DNA from: Hygrocybe punicea
Taxonomy: Eukaryota; Basidiomycota; Agaricomycetes; Agaricales; Hygrophoraceae
Direction: 5' to 3'
DNA length: 64,000 bases
NCBI GenBank assembly: GCA_963556145.1
Contig: OY744467.1
Span: 248,001 to 312,000, forward strand
The notes under the pieces are model-generated. The model saw only the letters and a list, made by a program, of their open reading frames with translations, ran no database searches and was not told the DNA's origin. The position numbers and the translations under genes are program-made. Shown here one piece after another: positions 46,178 to 56,802 of this stretch (position 1 is its first letter; every line of letters starts with the position of its first letter).

Positions 46178-47085
46178 TGTTACAGATTGCTTCTGCAGCA
46201 GGCTCCAGCAACAATCAACTTAACTAGGAGGTGGTTTCCAGAGGAGAGAACAGCAGCTTTCACTGTTGCTTACAACTAAGATAACACTGCTAAGAGGGGG
46301 GGGGGTCAAGGTCTAATGTCATTGTGAGCTGTGGGGGTTACCCAAGACAAGGGGGTCTGCCCCAAGAACCAGACTAAACGTAAAGAAGAGAAAAGAAGAA
46401 AAAGTCCAAACCAACAACAAGAACAGTAGATATAGTGACTGGTCTTGAGGGGAGGTAAATGGAAATCCAACCATGAAGCTACAGCAAGTCCAACTACACC
46501 ATGTGTGCACCATGAGGCAGACATGAGGCATCCTCATGTCAATGTTCTCATGATCCAACTGGAGGCCTGGGTGTCATTGAGGGATGGAAGAGGTCCAGGT
46601 GACTTGGATGATTTGTCATCAGCTCATGTGATATGCAGAATTGAAGTGATGACATGTGAACAATACACAATAGGGTTGGTTCACTGTATTGGGAAATCAT
46701 ATGGTCTGTGGTCGAAGTCTAAAGGTGTGTGCTTCGGCGATGGTCGGATTGGAGGGAACAGTGAAATGTCTTGTGATTGAGGATTGTTCAGAGTATGCAT
46801 GCAGGTGAGGAATGTTATTGGATGATCAGGGAGGATAATGGTAGGCACAGAATATGAAAGTGGAAACCATATATCCAGGAATGGCAATTGTCAATTATGT
46901 GGTGAGATATTGTCGAGGTGCAAGTCAGACATATCGATGGCAGAAGGGTTTTGGTGCTGATGCCAAAGATAGATCATAACAAGGTAGAAACTGATAAGAA
47001 AAGTGATGGCAATGCTGCCAATGATGATTACGGTAATTAGCTGTGTTGGGAGTACAGCCATTGTGTTTGTCATGGGCGTTGATAT
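46178..47085 (-). repeat. L2 LTR-like repeat, copy 2, nested in hAT
   Basis: It starts TGTTACAGATTGCTTCTGC then GGCTCCAGCAACAATCAA. AGACTAAACG lies at 46371-46380. It matches 43420-43870 up to about 46640, then jumps to the part matching copy 1 from about 1550 on, so about 0.7 kb is deleted internally. It ends near the membrane-peptide start. Confidence 0.6.
46891..47061 (-). CDS. Small membrane peptide, L2 copy 2
   Basis: This 56-codon frame is the counterpart of 1798-1968: MAVLPTQLITVIIIGSIAIT then FLISFYLVMIYLWHQHQN. The transmembrane helix is intact. The differences from copy 1 are mainly transitions at former CpG sites. Upstream on the minus strand, around 47200-47090, is an exon-like frame (HPGGTDPREREHITLDLVLN) preceded by a good intron (GTGAGT...CCAG), which hints that the peptide could be part of a spliced gene. 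Confidence 0.4.
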   Translation of the reverse strand: MAVLPTQLITVIIIGSIAITFLISFYLVMIYLWHQHQNPSAIDMSDLHLDNISPHN

Positions 47086-47463
47086 CGACCTTCAGAGGGT
47101 AGGGTTCACCATTAAGTACAAGGTCCAACGTGATGTGCTCACGTTCTCTGGGGTCTGTTCCTCCGGGGTGAGCAGAAGCGCTGGACGTGATTTGAAAAAT
47201 TATTAGCTTGAACTTCGACTTGAAATACTCACTGGATATGGGCAATAATGCCATCAGAGAAGAGTGTAAGAAATAGGCATACTGTAAAATTTTAAGGTTC
47301 AGTTCTTGGTTCTAGGAAGCCTGAACTGGAACCAGACCTGAATGAACCAGAACTGAAGGTCTGGTCCAAGGTTCTGTGGCCAAGTAGAACAAGACCTAAG
47401 GTTCAGTCCAAGGTTCACAACATTTGGCTGAGAACCACACCAAACCAGACTTGTCCATCACTA

Positions 47464-47905
47464 GATATACAATGGCTACCCTCACCAAACAGTTCATAAC
47501 TGTGATCATCATTGGTGCCATAGCAATCACCTTCCTTATTGGTTTTACATCATCATGATTTGCCTTTGGAAAAGGCAACATTCTTTCATTGATAACCAAC
47601 ATCCACCTTGACAGTATACCAACACATAATTGACAATCACCATTCTTGAATATTTGGTTTCTACTTCTGTATCCTGTGCCTACCATCATCCTCCTCAATA
47701 TTCTGACAACATTCCTTACTTGCATGCATACCATGAACAATCCTTGATCATCACACATTTCACTGTTCCTCCCAATCTGACCATCTCCAGAGTGCATTCC
47801 TCCAGATTTTGCCCACAGACCATACAACTTCCCAATGCAGTGAACCAACCCCTATTGTGTATTGTTCACATATCATCACTTTAATGCAGTATCCAACAAC
47901 TTGTT
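47464..47905 (+). repeat. L2 copy 3, right part with frameshifted membrane peptide
   Basis: ATG at 47472 begins MATLTKQFITVIIIGAIAIT then FLIGF, after which one base is missing before YIIMICLWKRQ in the next frame. The rest aligns with the reverse complement of 1550-1850. Confidence 0.65.
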
Positions 47906-50059
47906 CCCAGAGCTTCCATTACTGTGGTAAAAGTGGGGAGGCTACAGTCTTTTGTAACTGGTTCTCACCATATAGCATGGTAACTTTGTGGTGGTTATTC
48001 ATCAAGCTCAGTCTTGGATTGGTAAGCTTGAAGTGCAGTCTTGAGCAAAGGACCATTATTCTGAGCCTCGACGTGGCCTCAAACATCTGTAACACAAATG
48101 ATCAGTAACATGATGTGCATTCCAGGTTTTGCTTCCATCATACATATATGCTGGAGAACTGAAACCCCTGGTCCTCTAACACGAGTGTGCAGGATACCGA
48201 TATCAATTTGGCAAGATTTGTCATAAAAAAAACTTACTGTCCACATGACATCATGAGATTCACTTACTGTACAGGTGGCTAATGCTTTGCATTAGAAAAA
48301 CTGGTTATATTGGTGAAGTCAGAAGTCAGCCTCTCCAAAAATGATATCAATTGAAGGCTTTTCTTGAGTGTTTTTTAATATTCTGCATCACTCATGCACC
48401 CTTTGATTATTAAGTCATTCTCAAGTCATCTGACTGCTGGTATCCATCTTCCCTCCAATGCAACTCTCATCCCTCCAATCGGCCCTCATGCAGGAACCTG
48501 TGTTGTTCACATATCAGAGCCCATGTATTGCCATTGGTCAGCTTTATGAGGTCAAAAGAATGATGGAGGAGATGCGGAAGGAGTTAGTTGGAATTCAAGA
48601 GGATAATAGGGCATTGCAGGCTGATAATAGGGCATTGTGGGACTTTTCCATTCCCCTCCTATACATCCTAATCTGAACATTGGTTGATGGTTACCTTCTC
48701 AAGTCCAATTGTTGTGGCCACCATCGTGAAGAAAGTGTGGTGGGAGTCTGAAAATGGCATGCACTGCTTCCATGGGGTGTTCTGGAGTGTCAAACGGGTG
48801 TGCAGCAAGCTGAGCAAGTCGATGTGAGGTCAGGTATGCAGGAAAAAATGAGGCCACGCAAGGATAATGTAGCAAGCCCACAGGGTGTCTTGGGGGCTCC
48901 CATGGGATGTGGTGTGGCTGTTGGGGCCCTGAATGAGGCAATGGGAGGTTGAATGTATGTATGTGGAGACAGGAATGGCAAAAATGGAGGGGCTCAAAAG
49001 GGTTGTGGGCAGCCAATTGAGCTGATAGCGCTGGACTTAGAAAATAAAGTTGAACAAACATTCACATGGTTGGAAAGTGCACAGACCACAAACAAATCTA
49101 TATAAGACTATGGTATACTCACATAAAGTCTTCTTGTGCATCTGTTCTGCATGACATCTTAGTTCAATTCATATACTTAGTTTCTTGAGTTCTTGAGTTC
49201 TTGGGTTGTACTTGGAGCTGACAACTTCATTTTTACCATCTTAATTTGCTTTGCTCCTTATTAAATGCTTAATTGCTCTTGGTCAATTGAATTCTTTTAT
49301 TTGTTCTTAATTACAAAGATCTCAAGACCAGATCAAGACCACTTTGCTGTCTTGATTCTCTTGGTTGTCTTAAATTCAATATCAAGACAACTAAGATAGA
49401 CTAAGACAACTTAAGTGGAATGAAGTTTTCCTGAGGTTTTAGTCTCATTTTAGCCAAATCCACCCTAGCAAAAGGCAGCTGACAAATATACAAATAAATA
49501 ATTTTGTTTCCAATTAACATTTATGCAAATCTCAGTGTCACCATGGACAAAACAAAGGACTCTGAGTCAGAGATTGGCAATGGTAGGATATATAGGCCAG
49601 CCTGGGGGTATATGAATTTGAAGATATAGATGGAGGTACCATGACTGCCATCAGGCTCTTCAATTCCAAGTCAGCTTGACATCCCAGCATCCCAAGTCTG
49701 AGTCCTTAGATACAGGCATGGTTGCAATGTGGCTGCTGGCAAGGAGAATTTGGAGGTGCTTGGGGGGCAACTCAGAATTTAGTGGTAGATTAGTACTGGA
49801 AATGAGTGTGACAGAACCTATGCTGGATCAAAGTGAGAATCTCATCTGACTTGAAGACCCTTTGGAACTGGAAGCCTAACCAATGCAGGTGGATGGATGA
49901 TTCCTGGTGCCAGTGAACAGGGAGCCTGAGTGTGACTGGTTGACAGTGGGGTCAAGAGTGCAAATATATAGGTGTAACAGGTCCTCTTCTGGGTCACAGT
50001 CTGAGTTCCTGTTGTCCTTGTTATCCCCTTCAGATTCATAATCACCTTGCCCTTCAAAT
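47906..50059. other. Gene-poor region
   Basis: A plus-strand frame at 48458-48676 contains a short coiled-coil (VKRMMEEMRKELVGIQEDNR then ALQADNRALW). A minus-strand frame at 49061-48699 is Pro/His-rich with two related AQLAAH segments. Neither has a family, splice support or a convincing start. Confidence 0.3.
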
Positions 50060-51474
50060 TCACCTTCCCAACTCTCTCTGTTGCTTCCAGCCAGTAGAAT
50101 CGGGCTGCTGACTTGGAATATCTGGCACCAGGGTGGAAAGCCCATGCCCAATGGCAACTTCTTGCTCCAAGACTGGAAGCTGGTTGTAAGTATGGTGAAA
50201 GACCTCCACTACCTCAGCATGCACCATATTGCATTGTTGAGGACTCATGCATTTTCCAAAATTTGCCATGATGATCTGGTGACATTCCTTGGCAAGTGGG
50301 ACAAGGTCTCTGGAGTATGAGTCATTCCCAGCATAGCATAGCAAATTGTGCATATTTGATCCTTCCCTTGTCTTTCAATTTATTGATCATATCTGTATCA
50401 CCACAGCCCCTGGAGGGATACCAACCAAATAGACACGAGTCTTTAGATTGTAATTGTTCAGCACCATTCAGGCCATTGTAGTGCACACAGATCCATAGAA
50501 ACATAAAAATGACTCCATATCATGCTGGCCACCATGTGGGCAGTTCTTGGTGAGAATATGAATAGCCATGAATGGAATCATTCCCTTGACAATAAGTTAG
50601 CTCCTACTTGAAATGTACTTGTACCATTTGGTGTCTTGATGTGCAGTCATTTCTGTCTGCTAGTAAGTTGATTATGGTTGAATAATTGAAGTCAATCTTG
50701 ATAGGTGGGGAGAATGCCATCTGCAGACTCAGGTATTGGCTTGCAAAACATGATATTTTGCAAGCTGATATCCTGATGCAGTGATACATCCCACAGTTAC
50801 CTTTGTACTGGATGCACAAAAAGAATATGGTAGCAACCCCTGGCTCTGAGTGGCACGAGGTTGCCTAATAGTTGATGTACCTTCCATGATGTCAATTAAT
50901 ACAGATAAGAACTCCCTTCTTGTCAAAAAAAAGTAACTCCTGTGCTAAATGGAGCCATGACAGTTCAATGGTGCTTTAGGATTTTGATGGTTTTGTGGCC
51001 CAGGTGCCCATGCCTTGCATAAGAAATGGGTGGTATGGAAATCACCTTCCATGTACTTGGAGGCTACAATTTTTGGAATGAAGTCCTGTATTCCAGCTTG
51101 GGCAGCCTTCTCCAACATTGTCATTTCCATGTATTCCCAGTTCATATCAATCCAGATGTCCAGGTACTCTATATCAGTGTCATCTCATCATGGGTGCCAA
51201 CAGATTGTTCCTCTCCCACGAATCACATCACTTGTAAATATCATCTCAATGAGATTGTCCTTGACTCCCCCTACATGTACATAACGCATTCCAGCACTCT
51301 TGTCACCATGGATGCTCCCATCGTAACCTAGGATGGAGTGGTTTGGAGTGAGGATAAATCTGGATAAAACAAGAAGGAATGTCATCGATCTTCATGAATA
51401 TTCAAACCAGGCAACCATACCACTCCTGCCCAGTCAACAACTCCCAAGTGAATTGTTTCATCACAGAAAGAGAG
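50060..51474 (-). pseudogene. FunK1-like protein kinase, 3' part (interrupted by gypsy)
   Basis: Reading down from 51474 the blocks are: FCDETIHLGVVDWAGVVWLP, then DNLIEMIFTSDVIRGRGTIC, then EMTMLEKAAQAGIQ, then TRREFLSVLIDIMEG (50923-50880), then SLHQDISLQNIMF (about 50785-50745) and HGGQHDMESFL (about 50545-50500). The order and the H.D.S..N catalytic loop are those of the FunK1 family of fungal protein kinases, expanded in agaricomycetes; the loop Arg is replaced by Gln. Several frameshifts and stops separate the blocks, so the gene is dead apart from the insertion. Its 5' part is at 58629-58840, beyond the retrotransposon. Confidence 0.7.
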
Positions 51475-52050
51475 TGTTACGGATTGCTGTTCTAATAGCG
51501 GACTCCAGCAACAACAAACCAAACGAGGATGTATTAGGATAAAAGCAAGTACGATCAATGAGAAAAGGAAGGGGAAGGGGAAGATCTGGGTTTCTGATAG
51601 TGGTCAGGGGAAGAGTAGCTAGACTAAACTTAAAGATTACTGACTATGAATGTCCATGATTATATACCAGTGAACGACTTTAGGGTCGGCTTCTTTGTCA
51701 TGCGTGGCTGCGAGGAGGATAAGCTCCGAGATGAATGGCATCTTGGTTTACTTCGTGGTCTACATGTTTTGGGGTGCCAACGTGGTGGCCAGCGGCTGCA
51801 TTGTGGGTCTGGTGTCAGCAGACAGCAGATCCGGTAGTTATGCTGTGCTGTATTGTCAAGTGCCTGTATAAGCGTGTGTGACGTTGGGGACTTATCGGCA
51901 GTGATCAGGTGATGAGGATAATCATATGGATTGGGATATCATTGTCGATTGTCGTCGATGATGTTCTGGACCCAGGTTATGACATCGTTATGGGATGCGG
52001 AGTCAGAAACGGGGTCAGAAGTAGGGGTTAGATTGGGGTGAAAAGTAACA
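51475..52050 (-). repeat. 3' LTR of the gypsy element
   Basis: 576 bp, TGTTACGGATTGC... to ...GAAAAGTAACA on the plus strand. It carries the same TATATAA and 11-nt self-primer motif (51621-51631) as the 5' LTR. In sense orientation it is preceded by a purine-richer CCGGGGGTAT that could act as the polypurine tract. Confidence 0.95.
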
Positions 52051-52445
52051 ATACCCCCGGAACAAGGGGAATCGTCCCAATTAACCAGAGGGAACACGGA
52101 GTCATATATGGCAGCACAGTCAATGAACTCGCGGTAAGGGTCGACGGGTTCATCGGAAAACCAAACAGGAACAGTTGGGGGAACAGCAGGAGGGGGAGGC
52201 CCAATGGGACGCGCGGAGCAGAAGACATGGGGGGCGAAGAAAGGGTCGACGCCAAGATGAACAATGGACGACGTAGGGTGGACGGAGCCAAAGGAAGAAG
52301 GAGGCAACAAGTCGATGGCGAAGCGGACATTGCAGCCACAGAGGCGATGTTTAGAACGAGGAATACGAAAATGAGGAGGGAGAAGATGGTAATAAGGGGA
52401 GGAAGGGAGAAAGACAGCAGAGGCGGACATGGGAGCAGAATGCAT
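51939..52445 (-). CDS. Possible extra ORF ending inside the 3' LTR
   Basis: 168 codons begin MHSAPMSASAVFLPSS; the last 37 codons lie in the LTR (FHPNLTPTSDPVSDSASHND and on). Composition is Pro/Ser-rich with no known domain. The frame is unbroken, unlike gag and pol, which may mean it is simply free of CGA codons. It could be a real third ORF or chance. Confidence 0.25.
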   Translation of the reverse strand: MHSAPMSASAVFLPSSPYYHLLPPHFRIPRSKHRLCGCNVRFAIDLLPPSSFGSVHPTSSIVHLGVDPFFAPHVFCSARPIGPPPPAVPPTVPVWFSDEPVDPYREFIDCAAIYDSVFPLVNWDDSPCSGGIVTFHPNLTPTSDPVSDSASHNDVITWVQNIIDDNRQ

Positions 52446-52512
52446 GGAGCGAAGAAGAAAGAAAGAGAAAGAGAAACGGTATATAAAGAAGAAAGATTAG
52501 GGCCAGTAAAAC

Positions 52513-53077
52513 TCAATACACGAGGTGATCGGGGTTGACGGGGTGATCGTGGACAAATGAAGAAGGGAGGAGGGAGAAACAATGTGGGGTAGTGATGTCA
52601 TATTGATGGGAAAGGGTGGCGGAGGGGATTGGTGATGGAAGGCGATAATAATGGATGATCAGGAAAGCATAGGGACAGGTTTTCTCACATGAGTTGAAAG
52701 CGAGGTTGCCAAAACCAGTGGTATCGACGATCTGGGCAGGAGCGATGATGGGGGAAGAGAATTCAATGATGGATGTAATGGCATCAATGGGGGCTGTTTC
52801 ATAGAGATAAGCATGTGTGATGCCAGGAGGAAAGAGGTATTTGCGGAATTCGTGGTTTTTTGAACCATTAAGGATGAGGGCGGCATTATGTGGGTAAATA
52901 GTAAGGAGATTAGAAGAGGAAGAGAAAGGAGGGATAACAGAAGGGGGAAGAGTGAAAAGGGAATGAAGGGATACAGAAGAAGGAGTGTGGGGATGTAATT
53001 TATGGAAATCGTCAACGAGATCTTGGCAATATGTAGTTTCGGTGGCAGGGATCCAAGAATCTTCGTCACGGGGATAT
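52513..53077 (-). pseudogene. Pol C-terminus: second half of chromodomain plus ASCH/PUA-like domain
   Basis: The frame resumes YPRDEDSWIPATETTYCQDL then VDDFHKLHP, the canonical end of a chromodomain. After a Ser/Pro linker it continues YPHNAALILNGSKNHEFRKY, then YETAPIDAITSIIEF, then GFGNLAFNSCEKTCPYAFLI and IHYYRLPSPI. The ILNG.K..EFR, LYETAP..AI and final aromatic strand match the ASCH domain of the PUA superfold, whose members bind RNA or modified nucleotides. The TGA at 52513 may be the true stop. The ORF nominally starts at 53115, but residues above 53077 come from the inverted segment. Function in the element is inferred only from fold. Confidence 0.7.
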
Positions 53078-53241
53078 GTTGCCCTCCTTTCCCCATTCCA
53101 ACCTCCTTCCTCCATTCAACAAAAATACCATCTTTGACCTCCTCCCGAAATCATCGACAATGACAACCATTATGAAATAGAACATATCCTCGATTCCCAC
53201 ATTCGACGTAACAAATTATATTATTTAGTACACTGGCTCGA
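53078..53241 (+). other. Inverted 164-bp segment carrying the first half of the chromodomain
   Basis: On the plus strand, opposite to pol, the segment reads VALLSPFQPPSSIQQKYHL, a TGA, PPPEIIDNDNHYEIEHILDS, then HIRRNKLYYLVHWL. This is exactly the sequence expected between Pol ...LKTWKIFPVFK (ending at 53242) and YPRDEDSW (starting at 53077). Flipping 53078-53241 joins both sides in frame. The junctions show no obvious inverted repeat. Confidence 0.85.
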
Positions 53242-56200
53242 TTTAAATACAGGGAAGATCTTCCAGGTTTTCAGTAGTTTCAATTTATACGATGATGAAC
53301 CAATTTTGTCGAGAATGGTGAATGAACCGAATTTTTGATTGTTGAGTTTTTTGCTTGGACGATCTGTGGTTAAGTTTTTTCCATTTAGCCAGACTTTGTC
53401 ACCAGGGGAAAAGACAATGTTTTTAACATGACTGTTGTACTTATCCTTCATTGTTTGTCTTGTGACATCTGCGATTTTACCGATTTTTTGTTGTATAGTC
53501 TTCATTCGTGTAATGAAGTCATTGACAGCTTCATTTGCGATGGGAGTGTGTGTGTCGAGGTTAAGACCGGTCCATGGATGTTGTCCCTGTGTGGCGAAGA
53601 AAGGGGAAGTTTTGGTTGTGGATGATTCTCGATTGGCCAAAGCAAACTCCATGAGGGCGAGCCATTCATGCCAGTCATCTTGTCGGTAATTGGTGAAAAA
53701 ACAAAGGAAGATTTCAAGTTCTTGATTCATCCATTCCGTTTGTCCATCAGCACATGGATGGTATGCTGTTGTGGGTCATCCTTTGATACCGATCAAGGAA
53801 TATAATTCAGTGATGAAACGTGAGACGAAAACAGAGCCACGATCGGAGATGACGCAATGTGGCATGCCAAAGTGTTTGAAAACGTGATCACAGAACAATC
53901 GTGCCCATCCTTCCGATGTCAATGTCGTGTTCGTAGCGATGAAGATGGGATGTTTTGATTGTTTATCGACAACAACCAAAATGGCATCAAAGCCATGTGA
54001 TTCCGGTAGGGGGCCAATTATGTCAACAGAAATTGTATGCCAATTATATGGCGGTACGTCGTGAGGGAAGAGTTGTCCGAGTTGTTTTCCACGTCGTGGT
54101 TTGTTTTGTTGACATTCGGTACAACCGTTGATGTATTGTTCAACATCTTCCTGGATGGTTGGCCATGTCGATGTTCATGAAATCAATTCGATTGTTTTGT
54201 CTCAACCTGGATGGCCTGCAATGGGATTGTCATGGTGTAAGGAAATAATGTTATCGTTCGTGGAAGATGTATGGAGTATTTGCCAAATTGATTGTTCTGG
54301 TGGAATAAAAAGTGAATCAGGGAGACCAATCATACCTTTATTGTCCATTTCTTTTGGTTTATGATCAACGCAATGTGAAAGGAGATCGGCTTTCCTATTT
54401 TGTGAGCCTTTGCAATATAATAAACGGAAGTTATAGTCCTGTAGAAATGCAATCCAACAAGCCTATCATTGGGTGAGATCTTGTGGTTTTCGATAATATT
54501 CCAAATTACGATGATTGGTGAAGACGTCGATTTGTTCTTTTTCCCCGAGGAGGAATTGTCGCCATTCCTTGAAACTTCGTATGATTGCAAGTAGTTCCTT
54601 GTCAAAAACTTGGTAATTTCGTTCGGCTGGTGTCATCGTCATCGACATGTAAGCCACAGGGCAGAAAAGACCGTCAGGTTGTTCTTGGGACAAGATAGCA
54701 CCGATTGCATAATCTGATGCATCGCATTCGATGGTAAACTTTTTGTCAGGGACGGGTAAGACGAGAATCGGACCAGTCATTATGATAGTCTTGAGCTGAT
54801 CGAATGCGTTTTGTTGTTCTTCCGTCCAATCCCATTTTGCTTTTCCTGTCAATTTATGTAATGGACTTGCGATCTGTGAGAAGTTTTCAACAAAACGTCG
54901 ATAGAAATTCAAAAAACCAATAAATCATTGTAATTCGGTTTGATTTGTTGGGACGGGCCAATCAGTAATAGCATTGGTTTTAATTGGATCCATTTGGACT
55001 TGCCCATATCCGACAATAAGTCCGAGGTAATTGACTTTTTCTTTATCGAACGTGCATTTCTTTGGCTTTAGAAACAGGTTGTTTTCACGGAAGATTTTTA
55101 GTACTTGTTTCGTTCGCTTTTGATTTTCCTTGAGGGATTTGGAGAAGATTAAGATGTCATCCATGTAAACCAACAACCATCCTTCATGTATTTCATAGCG
55201 GAAGACGTGATTCATCAGTCACTGAAATGTTGGTGGTGAATTCTTCAGGCCGAAGAACATGACCGTCAGTTCAAACAAGCCTTTTGGTGTCAAGAAGGCG
55301 GCTTTATGTTCATCGCCCTCTTTGATGTGGACATTATTGAATCCCCATTGTACATCAAGTTTTGTGAAGTATTTGGCATTGGCTAATTGATTGATGATAT
55401 CGTTGATCAGGGGTAATGGGTACTTGTCATCAAATGTCCATGAGTTTAACCAGTGATAATCCTGTATTGGTCGCCGTTCAGTGGCATCCTTTTTTGATAC
55501 GAAGAAAAAAGGAGAAGTGTAAGGTGATTTCGATGGTCAGATTCGTCCCATTTTCAGATTTTCATCAAGGAATTTATCGAGATCTTGTTTTTCGACCGGT
55601 GATAATGGGTATAATTTGCAATCATGATGGTCTGGTGCATCTGGTTTCAGGGTAATCGCGTGATCCCATGGTTTTCATGCTGGTAGTTCATCAAAACCGG
55701 ATGGTTCAAAAACATCACGGTATTCATGGTATGTCTCAGGAACCAATTCTTCGAATGTCTTTTCCTTCTGCTGTTCTTGTGCTTTTATTGCAAGTTCTGT
55801 CAACTTCATCATAAATGAATGAAAGTGTGCTGGGTCCATTGTTTCCTCCATTAGTTGGTCAAACCAAAGAGGTCATTCCCAAACTACAGTATTGAATTCG
55901 GTTGATCATATTGTTGATGGCTTGCCACAACCAGAAAGACATTGCGAGAACTTGATTTCGTTTTCGCGCCAATCAATTTCTGGGTTATGTTTCTTGAGCC
56001 AATCATACCCAAGCAAAATGTCCATTTTTGCTAATGTTGTGACTGCGAAATGAAGTAATTCTTGATGGTCTCTGAGACGCATTTGTAATTCGCAATATTC
56101 TGTGATTTGTCCTGTTTTCGGTTGTGTTCCATCACTCATATAGGAATTGAATGGGTTCAGGTATGGTTTCGTCGGGATATTATGTGCTTTGACGTAGCCT

Positions 56201-56795
56201 ACATCGATGGCGCAGATGGTACAGCCACAATCAATCAAACTCGTCATGGGGTATTGTCTTCTGTCCTGTGTAATGGAAATGAAGCTGTGGACCAATAGTG
56301 CCATATGAAGTTCGGAATCTTTTTTTGTCATGGCTCTGATTGGTTCCAATGTCCGTGGTTCATGTGGTGAATCTTGTGGCATATTTTGTACTAACCACTG
56401 TACTGCTTCATCGATTGGCCGTCGATTGAGTGAAAGAACTAATCCTGGTAAAATCTTTTCTGTCCATTGTCCATAGATATCAAAGTCATGCAAAAGATCG
56501 AGGGCATAACCCATTGTGGTTGAACGAATGGCGACGATTGTCTCCATTGCGTTGAATTCTGACTCAACCATTGTTTTTCTGTTCGCTGTCGAGGGAATTG
56601 TTTTGTCTTCTTCATCTGTAACATGGGTATCTTGCCACGTGTTACTTTCCTCTTTCGGCTCTGGTTTCGTTGTTTGTTTCAGGTCATTGCAGAGGACTTT
56701 GAGTTTGGTGAATATGCTGTTGAATTGTTTACATACGAATACATCATTCTCGAGTCGTGCGATCGTGGCCTCCTGCGCTTCACATCGCTTTCTTA
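53242..56795 (-). pseudogene. Ty3/gypsy pol (protease, RT, RNase H, integrase)
   Basis: Entry is by the -1 frame at 56795 (LRKRCEAQEATIARLEND). The protease region has LIDCGCT at about 56240, where D-S/T-G is expected, and LLGYDWLKKHNPEIDW. The reverse transcriptase has VYMDDILIF (near 55165) and FTKLDVQWGFNNVHI upstream; RNase H has FTIECDASDYAIG. The integrase has HHDNPIAGHPG with CTECQQNK (zinc-binding), then VDIIGPLP, DRGSVFVS and ADGQTEWMNQ (DDE residues present). The GPY/F region ends LKTWKIFPVF. At least ten in-frame TGA codons, mostly where Arg is expected (for instance after FQ, ELQ, LPA, GHPG and GIKG), and one TGA-TAG pair break it. Confidence 0.92.
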
Positions 56796-56802
56796 AAAAC
56801 CC
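56793..56802 (-). promoter_or_regulatory. Probable -1 ribosomal frameshift site between gag and pol
   Basis: The sense strand reads GAG GGT TTT TAA: the heptamer GGGTTTT (56802-56796) is a canonical X-XXY-YYZ slippery site directly before the gag stop (56795-56793). A -1 slip continues TTA AGA AAG CGA, which is the open pol frame. The same data would be produced by loss of one T from a TTTTTT run. Confidence 0.6.

Larger units (their letters stand above)
45335..47463. mobile_element. Non-autonomous hAT element (family B) inside L2 copy 3
   Basis: The ends TAGTGATGGACAGGTCTGG and CCAGACTTGTCCATCACTA are inverted repeats. The flanks AATACACA (45327-45334) and GATATACA (47464-47471) differ by two transitions. 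The L2 sequence is continuous once the element is removed, which confirms the borders. Inside are CCA-rich low complexity (45860-46130), a 13-bp-arm hairpin (45559-45591) and a whole L2 copy (46178 to about 47085), so the element was itself invaded. No transposase is seen. Confidence 0.8.
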
